In this document: piece by piece, positions 1-12,422 of the stretch
Layout of the letters: the number at the start of each line of letters is the position of its first letter
How positions within the stretch are numbered: the stretch's first letter is position 1
The notes under the pieces: generated by a model
Database searches by the model: none
What the model was told of the DNA's origin: nothing
What the model saw: the letters and a program-made list of their open reading frames with translations, nothing else
Source: Buttiauxella massiliensis
GTDB lineage: Bacteria > Pseudomonadota > Gammaproteobacteria > Enterobacterales > Enterobacteriaceae
DNA length: 64,000 bases
Direction of reading: 5' to 3'
Assembly (NCBI RefSeq): GCF_902500225.1
Contig: NZ_LR722655.1
Coordinates: 1-64,000, forward strand
Program-made: the position numbers and the translations under genes

Positions 1-72
1 GACTTGTTCGACAACGGCCAATTTAAAGGATAGAGGGTAATCGCGTTGCGTGCGTTTAACGTACTGGTTCAT
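1..72 (-). CDS. IS3-family transposase OrfA, N-terminal fragment cut by window edge
   Basis: Reading leftwards from an ATG at 72-70, 24 codons run to the window edge and begin MNQYVKRTQRDYPLSFKLAV. This resembles the start of OrfA, the helix-turn-helix DNA-binding half of IS3-family transposases. A ribosome binding site (AGGAAA) precedes the ATG. The rest of the element lies outside the window, so whether it is intact is unknown. The family is recalled from similarity; the subgroup is not assigned. Confidence 0.7.
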   Translation of the reverse strand, partial: MNQYVKRTQRDYPLSFKLAVVEQV

Positions 73-128
73 CACATTTTCCTCATAGTACGAGTTAAAT
101 GTGTCAACGCTATTTAGGACGGGTCACA
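1..128 (-). mobile_element. End of an IS3-family insertion sequence
   Basis: The orfA start lies about 55 bases from a probable terminal repeat which, read outward to inward, begins TGTGACCCGTCC near 128-117. The TG-initial end and its distance from orfA fit IS3-family architecture. The element sits just past the cyoE terminator, where K-12 has yajR. The exact boundary (126-128) and any target duplication cannot be fixed without the other end. Confidence 0.6.
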
Positions 129-133
129 TTAAT

Positions 134-159
134 AAAAAAGGGCGCAATTGCGCCCTTTT
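134..159 (-). terminator. Rho-independent terminator of the cyo operon
   Basis: A 9-bp perfect stem (AAAAGGGCG with CGCCCTTTT) encloses a CAATTG loop. Read on the minus strand it ends in a run of T just downstream of the cyoE stop codon. Confidence 0.85.
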
Positions 160-173
160 ATGAGGTTCACGAC

Positions 174-1061
174 TTACCAGACGTAAGTCATAAGATTTTG
201 TGAATCTGGCACCATGAAATCGACCGACATCATCACGCTTAAAGAGGTGATAGCAACGATTGAAAAGACGAACAATTTGCGCGCCCAGACTTTATCGTCT
301 TCCACTTTATAACCACGTAATGCCATGCCCAACCACCAGACGCTGACTGCAGCGGCCACAACCAGATATTTCCATCCGGCATAACCACCCAGCGACAGCA
401 TCAACGTTGCGACAGCAAAAGCGATGATATAAACCGTGATGTGGTTTTTCGCGACCGAAATCCCTTTAACCACCGGCAACACCGGAATGTTGGCGGCCTG
501 GTAATCTTTAAAGCGGAAGATAGCAATCGCGTACGAGTGCGGCATCTGCCACAGGCTAAAGATAGCCAGCAGGATTAAAGCACCGGCATCAAATTCATTG
601 GTTACAGCGCAGTAACCAATAACCGGCGGTGCAGCACCTGACAGGCTGCCAATTAACGTGCCGTAGACGGAGTGGCGCTTCATGTACAGGCTGTAAACGC
701 CGACATAAACCACAAAGCCCATCACACCTAACCACATGGCCAGCGGGTTAGCACCAAACCACAGCAGCATGAAGCCAGCAATACCCAACAAGGTGGCGTA
801 TACCAGCGAGGTTTTCGGCGCAATCAGGCCTTTGACCAGAACCCTGTTCTTGGTTCTCTCCATCTTGCGGTCGATGTCGCGGTCAATGAAGTTGTTATAG
901 ACACAACCCGACGCCACGACCAACGACACCCCAACAAGGGTGGATATAAACAGGGAATAATCAATACTGCCCTTTGAGGCCAGTAAAAATCCGCCAATGA
1001 CAGAAATTAAATTGCCGAAAATAATTCCTGGTTTAGTTACTTGTAGGTACCGCTTCATCAT
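174..1061 (-). CDS. cyoE: Protoheme IX farnesyltransferase (heme O synthase)
   Basis: CyoE is an integral-membrane UbiA-type prenyltransferase that joins a farnesyl group to protoheme, making heme O for the cytochrome bo3 oxidase encoded upstream. The protein is 295 residues and nearly identical to E. coli CyoE (296). It has the hallmark Asp-rich segment [18 protein letters not shown] in an early loop, a second conserved loop around [20 protein letters not shown], and multiple hydrophobic spans. The start is the first of two ATGs (MMKRYLQV) at 1061. A longer reading frame upstream overlaps cyoD and has no family support. It is the last gene of the cyoABCDE operon, with a terminator right after it. 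Confidence 0.97.
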   Translation of the reverse strand: MMKRYLQVTKPGIIFGNLISVIGGFLLASKGSIDYSLFISTLVGVSLVVASGCVYNNFIDRDIDRKMERTKNRVLVKGLIAPKTSLVYATLLGIAGFMLLWFGANPLAMWLGVMGFVVYVGVYSLYMKRHSVYGTLIGSLSGAAPPVIGYCAVTNEFDAGALILLAIFSLWQMPHSYAIAIFRFKDYQAANIPVLPVVKGISVAKNHITVYIIAFAVATLMLSLGGYAGWKYLVVAAAVSVWWLGMALRGYKVEDDKVWARKLFVFSIVAITSLSVMMSVDFMVPDSQNLMTYVW

Positions 1062-1072
1062 ATAGGCTGCTC

Positions 1073-1401
1073 TTAGTGAACCATCATGTTCTGGTTGAGG
1101 TTCCACATAATCCAGATAGAGCCGACCACCAGAATGGCTATTATCAGCGCTGTAAAGGCAAAGGCCACCAGGTTCCAACGCTCCTCAGAAGAGGTGTTCA
1201 TGTGCAGGAAGCACACCAGGTGAACCAAAATCTGTACCACAGCACTTACCAGCACTACGCCAAGAATTACGGCGTGGGACGCTGTACCTGTCATCACCAT
1301 CCAGAACGGGATTGCCGTCAGGATGATAGACAGGATAAAACCAGTCATATAGGTTTTAACGCTACCGTGGTGGGCGCCAGCGTGTTCATTTGAATGGCTC
1401 A

Positions 1402-1402
<1 letters not shown>
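1073..1402 (-). CDS. cyoD: Cytochrome bo3 ubiquinol oxidase subunit 4
   Basis: CyoD is the small membrane subunit of the bo3 quinol oxidase; it supports assembly and stability of subunit I rather than catalysis. It is 109 residues, as in E. coli, with three transmembrane spans and the conserved stretch [14 protein letters not shown]. The ATG at 1402 shares one base with the cyoC stop (TAATG), which indicates translational coupling. A longer frame upstream of MSHSNEHAG lies inside cyoC and was not used. Confidence 0.96.
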
Positions 1403-4964
<3,562 letters not shown>

Positions 4965-5438
4965 TTAACGACCTCAATTCCGGGGAGCTCTAATTGTCGT
5001 TTAAAGTGTGAAGGCATTTTACGGGAAGGTTACATTACTGTAAACATGAATGGCGTAGTGTCAGTGTGGTGTTACCGGGTTCTGCCGACAATGTCACATA
5101 GAATGCAACAAACTGTAAAATATCGAGATAGCCCGCAACCTTGCTGGGTTATAACGAAAACCTATGTTGCTATAAATAGTGCAGGTTAATTGGTATAACC
5201 AATCATTTTGTTAAACATAAATTTAACAAAATGGCATCAATTAACAAACGAAATGAGCTGCAAATTAATTTACCGGCTGGCTGAATCGGTTAAAGGTGCG
5301 AAGAAAATAATTTTCCTGCTAATAATGCAAAAAAACAGGCTTGCTTTCGCCAAATAATTCATCACATCAATATTTGCATGTTAATCGAACGATATAGTTA
5401 CTGAGCGAAATTTATTATTTTTATTAATCTGGCGGATT
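4965..5438. other. Intergenic region upstream of cyoA and downstream of ampG
   Basis: This 474-bp AT-rich stretch has no supportable gene. It should hold the cyo promoter region read on the minus strand; a candidate ArcA site is listed separately. I see no clear terminator for ampG in it. Confidence 0.6.
5207..5227 (-). promoter_or_regulatory. Candidate ArcA-type direct repeat upstream of cyoA
   Basis: On the minus strand the sequence reads GTTAAATTTA, one base, then GTTTAACAAA. These are two 10-bp units 11 bp apart and close to the ArcA repeat consensus GTTAATTAAA. ArcA-P represses cyo at low oxygen in E. coli. The site lies about 250 bp upstream of the cyoA start, rather far, so assignment to cyo is inference. 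Confidence 0.4.
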
Positions 5439-6914
5439 TTACACTAAAGCTGATTTGCGCAACGCCAGATAATCCAGCAATCCACCAAGCAAAACTCCAC
5501 TCACTGCAAACAACGCCCCCCATTCGAGGAACTGAATGTTGAATGCCCAGTCAGTCAGGCCAGTCGCGTTGGTAATCAGTACTACCAACCATACGGCGAG
5601 CAGGGCACAACCTAACATTAATGCCTGAAGAGCAATACGATAAGCTGATGAAAATTCGCTTCGCGGAATGAAACTATCGTTATTCTGGGTGTATTCCAGC
5701 GTTGTTTTGCAAACCAGCAGCAACAGAATGCCTGGAACAGCGGCAATAACAGAGAATAAATAAAAAGTAGGCCAGCCTTGCGCTTCAACAAACCAACCGG
5801 CAATCGGGCCAACATAAACGCGTCCTACTGCGGATAATGCTGAAAGCAGCGCAAACTGAGTGGCAGAAAACGATTTATTACACAGAGTCATTAACAGCGC
5901 GACAAATGCCGCTGTACCCATGCCACCGCAGAGATTTTCGAAGAAGACGGCGCCTGCCATGCTGAACATATTCTTATCGGTAATCGAAAGAAGCCAGTAA
6001 CCAGCATTAGAGACACCCTGCAAAATGCCAAAGATCAGCAATGCGCGGAACAGTGACAGGCGCTGCATTAAAATGCCGCCGTAGAGTGCGCCAACGATTG
6101 TGGCAATTAATCCCAGTGTTTTATTCACCATACCGACTTCACCGGCATCAAAACCTACACCGCGGATCAAAAATGTGGTCGTCAAACTCATGGCGAATGC
6201 ATCCCCAAGTTTGTACAACACAATCAGCAGCAGAATGAGCCATGCATTGTTGCGGCCAAAGAAATCACGCAGTGGAGCGACCACTGCTTGTTCAAGGCTT
6301 TTTGGGACCGGAATTGCATCGGTGGGCTCTGGGGCAAGCAATGTAGCGATAATACAAGGCAGCATCAATGAGGCCATCAACCAGTACATGCCTTGCCAGC
6401 CAAGGTATCTATCCGCAAGCCAGAGCGCTAAACCACCCGATACCAGCATCGCCAGGCGATAACCCAACACACTGATTGCTGCACCCGTGCCGCGTTCCTC
6501 AGCCGGAAGAACATCCGTTTTCCACGCATCGAAGACGATATCTTGAGAGGCCGAGCAGAAAGCAATGACAACAGCCAATGCTGCCATCCAACGTAACTGC
6601 GAGCCGGGTTCAAGGAAACCCATAGCTGCAATAGCAACCAGCAACAGAATTTGGGTGATCAGCAACCAACCACGACGCCGTCCAAGCAGCGGCGGCGTGT
6701 ATCTGTCCATAATCGGCGACCACAGAAACTTAAATACATAGGCTTGCCCAACAAGCGAGAAGAAACCAATGGTTTTAAGATCGATGTTCTCGACCGTCAT
6801 CCATGCTTGTAGCGTGCCGGAGGTGAGGGCGAGTGGAAGACCGGATGCAAAACCTAAAATCAAAAGGATGGCTGATTTAGGTTGCTGGAAGAGACGTAGA
6901 TAGTGATTGGGCAT
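5439..6914 (-). CDS. ampG: Muropeptide (anhydro-GlcNAc-anhMurNAc) permease
   Basis: AmpG is a major-facilitator inner-membrane permease that imports anhydromuropeptides for cell-wall recycling and thereby feeds AmpC beta-lactamase induction in species with ampR-ampC. It is 491 residues, equal to the E. coli protein, with about 14 hydrophobic segments. Conserved stretches include LGFASGLPLALTSGTLQAWM near the N-terminus and FFENLCGGMGTAAFVALLM in the centre. It follows yajG on the same strand, 48 bp away, with an imperfect GC hairpin at 6929-6950 between them. Confidence 0.96.
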   Translation of the reverse strand: MPNHYLRLFQQPKSAILLILGFASGLPLALTSGTLQAWMTVENIDLKTIGFFSLVGQAYVFKFLWSPIMDRYTPPLLGRRRGWLLITQILLLVAIAAMGFLEPGSQLRWMAALAVVIAFCSASQDIVFDAWKTDVLPAEERGTGAAISVLGYRLAMLVSGGLALWLADRYLGWQGMYWLMASLMLPCIIATLLAPEPTDAIPVPKSLEQAVVAPLRDFFGRNNAWLILLLIVLYKLGDAFAMSLTTTFLIRGVGFDAGEVGMVNKTLGLIATIVGALYGGILMQRLSLFRALLIFGILQGVSNAGYWLLSITDKNMFSMAGAVFFENLCGGMGTAAFVALLMTLCNKSFSATQFALLSALSAVGRVYVGPIAGWFVEAQGWPTFYLFSVIAAVPGILLLLVCKTTLEYTQNNDSFIPRSEFSSAYRIALQALMLGCALLAVWLVVLITNATGLTDWAFNIQFLEWGALFAVSGVLLGGLLDYLALRKSALV

Positions 6915-6962
6915 ACTTTGCTCTACAGCCAGCCCGCATGACGCGGGCTGGTGGGGTATTGA

Positions 6963-7541
6963 TTAACGAGCGTTCTGCTTAATAAAGTCGTGAACGCTGG
7001 TGTCCTGAGCCATATCAGCAATGGTATCAGTCAATACGGAGTTCACCGCGTTGGCGATATTCTTGTTGGTAGCCTGGAACGCCCCTTCTACGTTATAGCT
7101 AGAACGGTAGTTTTTGGTCATCTTGTTGCCATTTTTCGCTGTCGCAATGATCACGATGTCAGCTTTAGTGGCGATGTTGTAGCGCACGCTGCCCTGAGAC
7201 ACGTCAGCAAACAACTGGTTTACGATAATTTGCAGATCAACCGGGCTGTTTGGTCCGACCATGTAACCACGAGCAGTCATCTGTTTTTCCAGCACTTCTT
7301 GTAGCAAGAAGCGCAGGTCACGAGATGGAGTCAATGTAACCAGTTGGTTATCACGAGTGACTTTAGCCAGAGCCTGGTCTTTACGTTGATCTGCACCGTT
7401 GATGCTGACAGTCACACCCATCAAGCTAGGGTCTTGCTGTGGCAAGCTAATGGTTGGAGAAACATCAATGGTAGTTGGTGGTGTTGCACAGCTGGCCAGC
7501 ATAAATACGGCGACCAACGGGAATAATAGTTTTTTTAACAT
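6963..7541 (-). CDS. yajG: Uncharacterised lipoprotein YajG
   Basis: YajG is a predicted lipoprotein of unknown biochemical function. The 192-residue product has a signal peptide ending in the lipobox MLASC (modified Cys near residue 18), followed by a soluble domain without membrane spans. It precedes ampG in the same orientation, as in E. coli, which hints at a cell-envelope role without proving one. It is divergent from bolA. Confidence 0.93.
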   Translation of the reverse strand: MLKKLLFPLVAVFMLASCATPPTTIDVSPTISLPQQDPSLMGVTVSINGADQRKDQALAKVTRDNQLVTLTPSRDLRFLLQEVLEKQMTARGYMVGPNSPVDLQIIVNQLFADVSQGSVRYNIATKADIVIIATAKNGNKMTKNYRSSYNVEGAFQATNKNIANAVNSVLTDTIADMAQDTSVHDFIKQNAR

Positions 7542-7846
7542 GTTCGCTATCTCAATGTACTCAAGGGGCAGGCAGATAAAAAATCACGCCATCATAACAC
7601 TGCGTTTGCCCAGGGGAAGTAGTTAACGCACGTAATTTCATCGCGTTGCGCTTTTTCTGAGCGGTTGCAAAGCTATCTGACCACTTTGCCCTCGATTAGT
7701 GCCGTAATCACATTAATCTACAGGGGCTTGGCTAAGAAAATCAGACGAAAGCTAAATAATTGTTGTAATTCCGTTATTAAAACGGCTAAAAGCGGCTAAC
7801 ATTTAAAGGGATGAGTGGCATCTCTACGTAGTCGAGGAGAAAGTTC
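7542..7846. other. Divergent intergenic region yajG / bolA
   Basis: The 305-bp spacer must hold promoters for both yajG and bolA. Two copies of CGGCTAA occur near 7782 and 7792. They lie where a stationary-phase gearbox promoter for bolA might be, but the match to the E. coli gearbox elements is too loose to call. No gene is seen. Confidence 0.5.
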
Positions 7847-8164
7847 ATGATGATGCGCGAGCAAATAGAATCAAAATTAAGGGCAGCGTTTGAACCCGTG
7901 ATCCTGGAAGTTGCGGATGAAAGCTATCGTCACAATGTCCCGGCAGGTTCAGAGAGTCATTTCAAAGTGGTTCTGGTCAGCGATCGTTTTGTGGGTGAGC
8001 GTTTTTTAAATCGTCATCGTATGATTTATGGCACTTTGAGTGCAGAACTCTCGTCAACGGTGCATGCGCTGGCACTGCATACCTACACCATTAAGGAATG
8101 GGAGGGGTTGCATGACACTCTTCTTGCCTCCCCACCTTGCCGTGGAGCAGGGTCAATCGCCTGA
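7847..8164 (+). CDS. bolA: BolA family transcriptional regulator / Fe-S partner protein
   Basis: BolA is a small stress-induced protein that affects cell shape and binds glutaredoxins in iron-sulfur trafficking. The product is 105 residues, matching E. coli. It has the family core [19 protein letters not shown] and the conserved histidine in LNRHRMIY. Three consecutive methionine codons open the frame; the first, eight bases after GAGGAG-like ribosome binding sequence, gives the family length. A terminator follows before tig. Confidence 0.96.
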   Translation: MMMREQIESKLRAAFEPVILEVADESYRHNVPAGSESHFKVVLVSDRFVGERFLNRHRMIYGTLSAELSSTVHALALHTYTIKEWEGLHDTLLASPPCRGAGSIA

Positions 8165-8520
8165 AGTTAACCTTCAGACTTGCAACTGAGGGAACTTTTC
8201 CTTTATGTTGCGGTATATGAATCGTGTTTTATAAAACGGCCTGCGGGCCGTTTTGTTTTGTCTGAAATAGCCCTCGTTATTCCAGGGTTTGGGCAAAAAA
8301 TCCAAAAGAACTGTGAAAAGGGCCGCAGCAACACTGTGTTGCCGTTCTCGACTCACCTTGGTGATGCCGCTATAATGCTGCGTCTTATTTTTCGGAATGT
8401 CTTCGGGACGATTCTGACGACAGGGAATGTGATTCTGATACAGAAGGCATCCCGGTTCTGCGAAGTGCAAATGAGCGCTTCCAGAGTTGACCGAGCACTG
8501 TGATTTTTTGAGGTAACAAG
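8165..8520. other. Intergenic region bolA / tig
   Basis: The 356-bp region holds a terminator hairpin (8233-8260) and the tig promoter region. Open frames of about 100 codons on both strands have no recognisable product and were not called. Confidence 0.55.
8233..8260 (+). terminator. Terminator downstream of bolA
   Basis: AAAACGGCC pairs with GGCCGTTTT around a short TGCG-type loop, followed by TGTTTTG. Confidence 0.75.
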
Positions 8521-9819
8521 ATGCAAGTTTCAGTTGAAACCACTCAGGGCCTTGGCCGCCGTCTCACGATTACTATCGCTGCAGACAGCATCGAAACCGC
8601 TGTAAAAAGCGAGCTGGTCAACGTGGCAAAGAAAGCCCGTATCGACGGTTTCCGTAAAGGAAAAGTGCCGATGACTGTTATCGCACAACGCTATGGCGCT
8701 TCTGTTCGCCAGGACGTGTTGGGCGAATTGATGAGCCGCAACTTTGTTGAAGCGATCATCAAAGAAAAAATCAATCCAGCTGGCGCACCGAACTACGTTC
8801 CAGGCGAATACAAACTGGGCGAAGACTTCACCTACGCGGTTGAGTTTGAAGTGTACCCAGAAGTTGAGCTGCAGGGTCTGGAAGCAATCGAAGTTGAAAA
8901 ACCGGTTGTTGAAGTGACTGACGAAGACGTTGATGCAATGCTGGACACCCTGCGTAAGCAACAGGCGACCTGGAAAGATTCAGACGCTGCTGCAACTGCA
9001 GAAGACCGCGTAACTATCGATTTCACCGGTTCTGTAGACGGCGAAGTATTCGAAGGCGGCAAAGCGTCTGACTTCGTGCTGGCAATGGGCCAGGGTCGTA
9101 TGATCCCAGGTTTTGAAGACGGTCTGGTTGGTCACAAAGCTGGCGAAGAATTCACTATCGAAGTGACCTTCCCAGAAGATTACCACGCTGAAAACCTGAA
9201 AGGTAAAGCGGCTAAGTTCGACATCGTTCTGAAGAAAGTAGAAGAGCGTGAACTGCCAGAATTTACTGAAGACTTCATCAAGCGTTTCGGCGTTGAAGAT
9301 GGTTCTGTAGCTGGTCTGCGCACCGAAGTTCGTAAAAACATGGATCGTGAGCTGAAAGGCGCTGTGCGTAACCGCATCAAGTCTCAAGCGATCGACGGCC
9401 TGGTTAATGCGAACAACATCGATGTTCCAGCTGCACTGATCGACAGCGAAATCGACGTTCTGCGTCGCCAGGCTGCTCAGCGTTTTGGTGGCAACGAAAA
9501 ACAAGCGCTGGAACTGCCACGTGAACTGTTCGAAGAACAAGCTAAACGTCGCGTAGTTGTTGGCCTGCTGCTGGGCGAAGTCATTCGTACCCACGAGCTG
9601 AAAGCTGATGAAGAACGCGTTAAAGGTCTGATCGAAGAAATGGCTTCTGCCTACGAAGATCCGACTGAAGTTGTAGAATTCTACGGCAAAAACAAAGAAC
9701 TGATGGACAACATGCGTAATGTTGCTCTGGAAGAACAAGCTGTTGAAGCTGTTCTGTCTAAAGCGAAAGTGACTGAGAAAGCCACTAACTTTAGCGAACT
9801 GATGAACCAGCAAGCGTAA
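8521..9819 (+). CDS. tig: Trigger factor, ribosome-associated chaperone and peptidyl-prolyl isomerase
   Basis: Trigger factor docks at ribosomal protein L23 near the exit tunnel and shields nascent chains. The 432-residue product has the full three-domain layout. An N-terminal ribosome-binding domain carries the signature GFRKGKVP (about residues 43-50). An FKBP-type PPIase domain spans about 150-245. A helical C-terminal substrate-binding region follows. Length equals E. coli Tig. GAGGTAACAAG precedes the ATG, and a strong terminator follows. Confidence 0.98.
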   Translation: MQVSVETTQGLGRRLTITIAADSIETAVKSELVNVAKKARIDGFRKGKVPMTVIAQRYGASVRQDVLGELMSRNFVEAIIKEKINPAGAPNYVPGEYKLGEDFTYAVEFEVYPEVELQGLEAIEVEKPVVEVTDEDVDAMLDTLRKQQATWKDSDAAATAEDRVTIDFTGSVDGEVFEGGKASDFVLAMGQGRMIPGFEDGLVGHKAGEEFTIEVTFPEDYHAENLKGKAAKFDIVLKKVEERELPEFTEDFIKRFGVEDGSVAGLRTEVRKNMDRELKGAVRNRIKSQAIDGLVNANNIDVPAALIDSEIDVLRRQAAQRFGGNEKQALELPRELFEEQAKRRVVVGLLLGEVIRTHELKADEERVKGLIEEMASAYEDPTEVVEFYGKNKELMDNMRNVALEEQAVEAVLSKAKVTEKATNFSELMNQQA

Positions 9820-9859
9820 GCATAATTTTTGGCATCATCGCCAAAATATTGCTGCATCA

Positions 9860-9892
9860 AGCCCGTCACCTACTGGTGGCGGGCTTTTTTTA
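9860..9892 (+). terminator. Terminator of tig
   Basis: AGCCCGTCACC and GGTGGCGGGCT form an 11-bp stem with one G:U pair, followed by seven T. Confidence 0.9.
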
Positions 9893-9963
9893 TCAGTGAC
9901 TCCCTGAAAACCCATCAATAAAACGCAGTTTCAGGGTTAGCGTAACAAGAAAAGGTTGTTATG

Positions 9964-9993
9964 CTTGAAACAGGGCAAGCTTATCCCCATAAA
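9964..9993 (+). promoter_or_regulatory. Sigma-32 heat-shock promoter of clpP
   Basis: CTTGAAA at 9964-9970 and CCCCATAAA at 9985-9993 match the sigma-32 -35 and -10 elements with a 14-base spacer. clpP is a known heat-shock gene in E. coli. The leader to the clpP start is about 140 bases. Confidence 0.75.
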
Positions 9994-10139
9994 TAAGGGC
10001 ATGGCTCGAAAATGGATCCCTGACTGATAATCCGTCCGAATATGGTAATAGGTGTAAGCAGGAGCGTAGTCTTCTTCTGGCACCTCAAGTAGAATCAGTG
10101 CTGCAGGTATCGAAGGCTTAATTATTCCAGGAGACGGAA

Positions 10140-10763
10140 ATGTCATACAGTGGCGAAAGAGATCAATTTGCACCCCATATGGCCCTGGTGCCGATGGTTG
10201 TTGAACAGACATCGCGTGGCGAGCGTTCATACGATATCTATTCCCGTCTGCTTAAGGAACGTGTCATCTTTATGACGGGCCAGGTCGAAGACCATATGGC
10301 TAACCTGATCGTAGCGCAGATGCTGTTCCTGGAAGCAGAAAACCCAGAAAAAGACATCTATCTCTACATCAACTCACCAGGTGGTGTGATTACCGCTGGT
10401 ATGTCTATCTACGATACGATGCAATTTATTAAACCAGATGTCAGTACCATCTGTATGGGACAAGCCTGTTCTATGGGGGCATTCCTGCTGACCGCTGGGG
10501 CGAAGGGTAAGCGCTTCTGCTTACCGAACTCACGAGTGATGATTCACCAGCCGCTGGGCGGTTATCAGGGCCAGGCTACGGATATCGAAATCCATGCCCG
10601 CGAAATCCTGAAAGTGAAAGCTCGTATGAACGAACTTATGGCGCAACACACGGGCAAATCTCTTGAAGAAATAGAGAGAGACACCGAGCGTGACCGTTTC
10701 CTCGCAGCAAATGAAGCGGTAGAGTATGGCTTAGTTGACTCAATCCTGACTCACCGTAGCTAA
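10140..10763 (+). CDS. clpP: ATP-dependent Clp protease proteolytic subunit
   Basis: ClpP forms the barrel-shaped serine protease that degrades substrates unfolded by ClpX or ClpA. At 207 residues it matches E. coli, including the short N-terminal propeptide ([18 protein letters not shown]). The catalytic triad is Ser111 (in [10 protein letters not shown]), His136 (in MIHQPLGG) and Asp185 (in ERDTERDRF). The residue before Ser111 is Cys, where E. coli has Ala; this variant does not remove a catalytic group. clpX follows 133 bp downstream. Confidence 0.98.
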   Translation: MSYSGERDQFAPHMALVPMVVEQTSRGERSYDIYSRLLKERVIFMTGQVEDHMANLIVAQMLFLEAENPEKDIYLYINSPGGVITAGMSIYDTMQFIKPDVSTICMGQACSMGAFLLTAGAKGKRFCLPNSRVMIHQPLGGYQGQATDIEIHAREILKVKARMNELMAQHTGKSLEEIERDTERDRFLAANEAVEYGLVDSILTHRS

Positions 10764-10896
10764 TGCCCGAAAATAGTGAGCCGTGTACTATTATTGTTCT
10801 AGCACCAGCTCATAGCGCGCTTACGATTGGCTGCGCCGTAGAATGGCACTTGCGCCGTCCTGTTCGGTGCACAGAAACAAATAAGAGGTTTTACCG

Positions 10897-12171
10897 ATGA
10901 CAGATAAGCGCAAAGACGGTTCAGGCAAACTGCTGTACTGCTCTTTTTGCGGCAAAAGCCAGCATGAAGTGCGTAAACTGATTGCCGGGCCGTCAGTGTA
11001 TATCTGCGATGAGTGTGTCGACTTATGTAACGACATTATTCGCGAAGAGATTAAAGAAGTCGCTCCGCACCGGGAACGTAGTGCGCTGCCGACTCCGCAT
11101 GAAATCCGTCACCATCTCGATGATTACGTCATCGGTCAGGAACAGGCTAAAAAAGTCCTGGCGGTTGCGGTTTACAACCACTACAAACGTCTGCGTAACG
11201 GCGACAGCACCAACGGTATCGAACTGGGCAAAAGTAACATTCTGCTCATCGGGCCAACGGGTAGCGGGAAAACGCTGCTGGCTGAAACCCTGGCACGTTT
11301 GCTGGATGTTCCATTCACAATGGCTGATGCCACAACGTTAACCGAAGCAGGTTACGTGGGTGAAGATGTCGAAAACATCATCCAGAAACTGCTGCAGAAA
11401 TGTGATTACGATGTGCAGAAAGCACAGCGCGGTATCGTGTATATCGATGAGATCGACAAAATCTCCCGCAAATCTGATAACCCGTCCATCACTCGTGATG
11501 TGTCTGGTGAAGGTGTGCAGCAGGCGTTGCTGAAACTTATCGAAGGTACTGTCGCGGCGGTTCCGCCTCAGGGTGGCCGTAAGCATCCACAGCAAGAGTT
11601 CTTGCAGGTTGATACCTCCAAGATTCTGTTTATCTGTGGCGGTGCATTCGCAGGGCTGGACAAAGTTATTGCTAACCGCGTTGAAACCGGTTCAGGCATT
11701 GGCTTTGGCGCGACCGTAAAAGGTAAATCTCAGAAGGCGACCGAAGGGCAGTTGTTAGGCCAGGTTGAGCCGGAGGATTTGATCAAATTTGGTCTGATCC
11801 CTGAGTTTATCGGCCGTCTGCCAGTCGTTGCTACGTTGACTGAGCTGAGCGAAGAAGCACTGATTCAGATCCTGAAAGAGCCGAAAAACGCACTGACCAA
11901 GCAGTACCAGGCGTTGTTCAATCTGGAAGGTGTTGATCTGGAATTCCGTGACGAAGCGCTGGATGCAATTGCTAAGAAAGCAATGGCACGTAAAACCGGT
12001 GCTCGTGGTCTGCGCTCCATCGTAGAAGGCGCATTGCTGGATACCATGTACGATCTTCCTTCTATGGAAGACGTCGAGAAAGTGGTGATTGACGAATCCG
12101 TCATCGACGGTCAAAGCAAGCCATTATTAATTTATGGCAAGCCGGAAGAGCTACAAGCATCCGGTGAATAA
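10897..12171 (+). CDS. clpX: ATP-dependent Clp protease ATP-binding subunit ClpX
   Basis: ClpX is a AAA+ unfoldase that delivers tagged proteins, such as ssrA-tagged chains, to ClpP. It is 424 residues as in E. coli. The N-terminal zinc-binding domain has Cys15, Cys18, Cys37 and Cys40. Walker A GPTGSGKT lies near residue 119, and Walker B is in [11 protein letters not shown]. The pore-loop GYVGED and the ClpP-docking IGF loop (SGIGFGA) are present. A terminator follows directly. Confidence 0.98.
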   Translation: MTDKRKDGSGKLLYCSFCGKSQHEVRKLIAGPSVYICDECVDLCNDIIREEIKEVAPHRERSALPTPHEIRHHLDDYVIGQEQAKKVLAVAVYNHYKRLRNGDSTNGIELGKSNILLIGPTGSGKTLLAETLARLLDVPFTMADATTLTEAGYVGEDVENIIQKLLQKCDYDVQKAQRGIVYIDEIDKISRKSDNPSITRDVSGEGVQQALLKLIEGTVAAVPPQGGRKHPQQEFLQVDTSKILFICGGAFAGLDKVIANRVETGSGIGFGATVKGKSQKATEGQLLGQVEPEDLIKFGLIPEFIGRLPVVATLTELSEEALIQILKEPKNALTKQYQALFNLEGVDLEFRDEALDAIAKKAMARKTGARGLRSIVEGALLDTMYDLPSMEDVEKVVIDESVIDGQSKPLLIYGKPEELQASGE

Positions 12172-12200
12172 TTCGCCAAAATAACCAGTCAGTTAGTCTA

Positions 12201-12226
12201 AAAAGGGGGATTTATATCCCCCTTTT
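12201..12226 (+). terminator. Terminator of clpX
   Basis: AAAAGGGGGA and TCCCCCTTTT form a 10-bp perfect stem around TTTATA, followed by GCTTTT. Confidence 0.88.
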
Positions 12227-12245
12227 GCTTTTCCTTCATTCCTGG

Positions 12246-12275
12246 CATTGAATGCTCGGGAAACATCCCCATATA
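12246..12275 (+). promoter_or_regulatory. Sigma-32 heat-shock promoter of lon
   Basis: CATTGAA at 12246-12252 and CCCCATATA at 12267-12275 are separated by 14 bases, matching sigma-32 elements. The arrangement closely parallels the mapped E. coli lon heat-shock promoter. Confidence 0.8.
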
Positions 12276-12422
12276 CTGAATTACTTGTTGGTGATGCCAT
12301 GATTCCTGTCATCCTTCAAGTGCAGGTGCGTTGTTTACGCCTTCCTGCAAATTGAAAGATTTAAGGTATAAACAGAGGACATCGCCCCATCACCAGGCGG
12401 ACCTTAACTAAGAGAGAGCTCT

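Larger units (their letters stand above)
9820..10139. other. Intergenic region tig / clpP
   Basis: The 320-bp spacer holds the tig terminator (9860-9892) and a sigma-32-type promoter for clpP (9964-9993). No gene is seen. Confidence 0.6.

Noticed and set aside
7779-7812. Gearbox-type stationary-phase promoter for bolA
   Set aside because: CGGCTAA motifs are present, but neither the -35 nor the -10 gearbox element matches well enough to call a promoter.
8174-8503. Open frames of about 100 codons between bolA and tig on both strands
   Set aside because: They run through a terminator hairpin and promoter DNA, have no good start signals and no recognisable product.
8980-9813. 277-codon open frame antisense to tig
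   Set aside because: It lies wholly inside tig, is rich in Phe, Gln and Val as expected from the reverse complement of its codons, and shows no recognisable domain.
10467-10475. Cys110 before the catalytic Ser111 of ClpP as a possible active-site defect
   Set aside because: The triad Ser111, His136 and Asp185 is complete, and an Ala-to-Cys change next to the serine need not impair catalysis.
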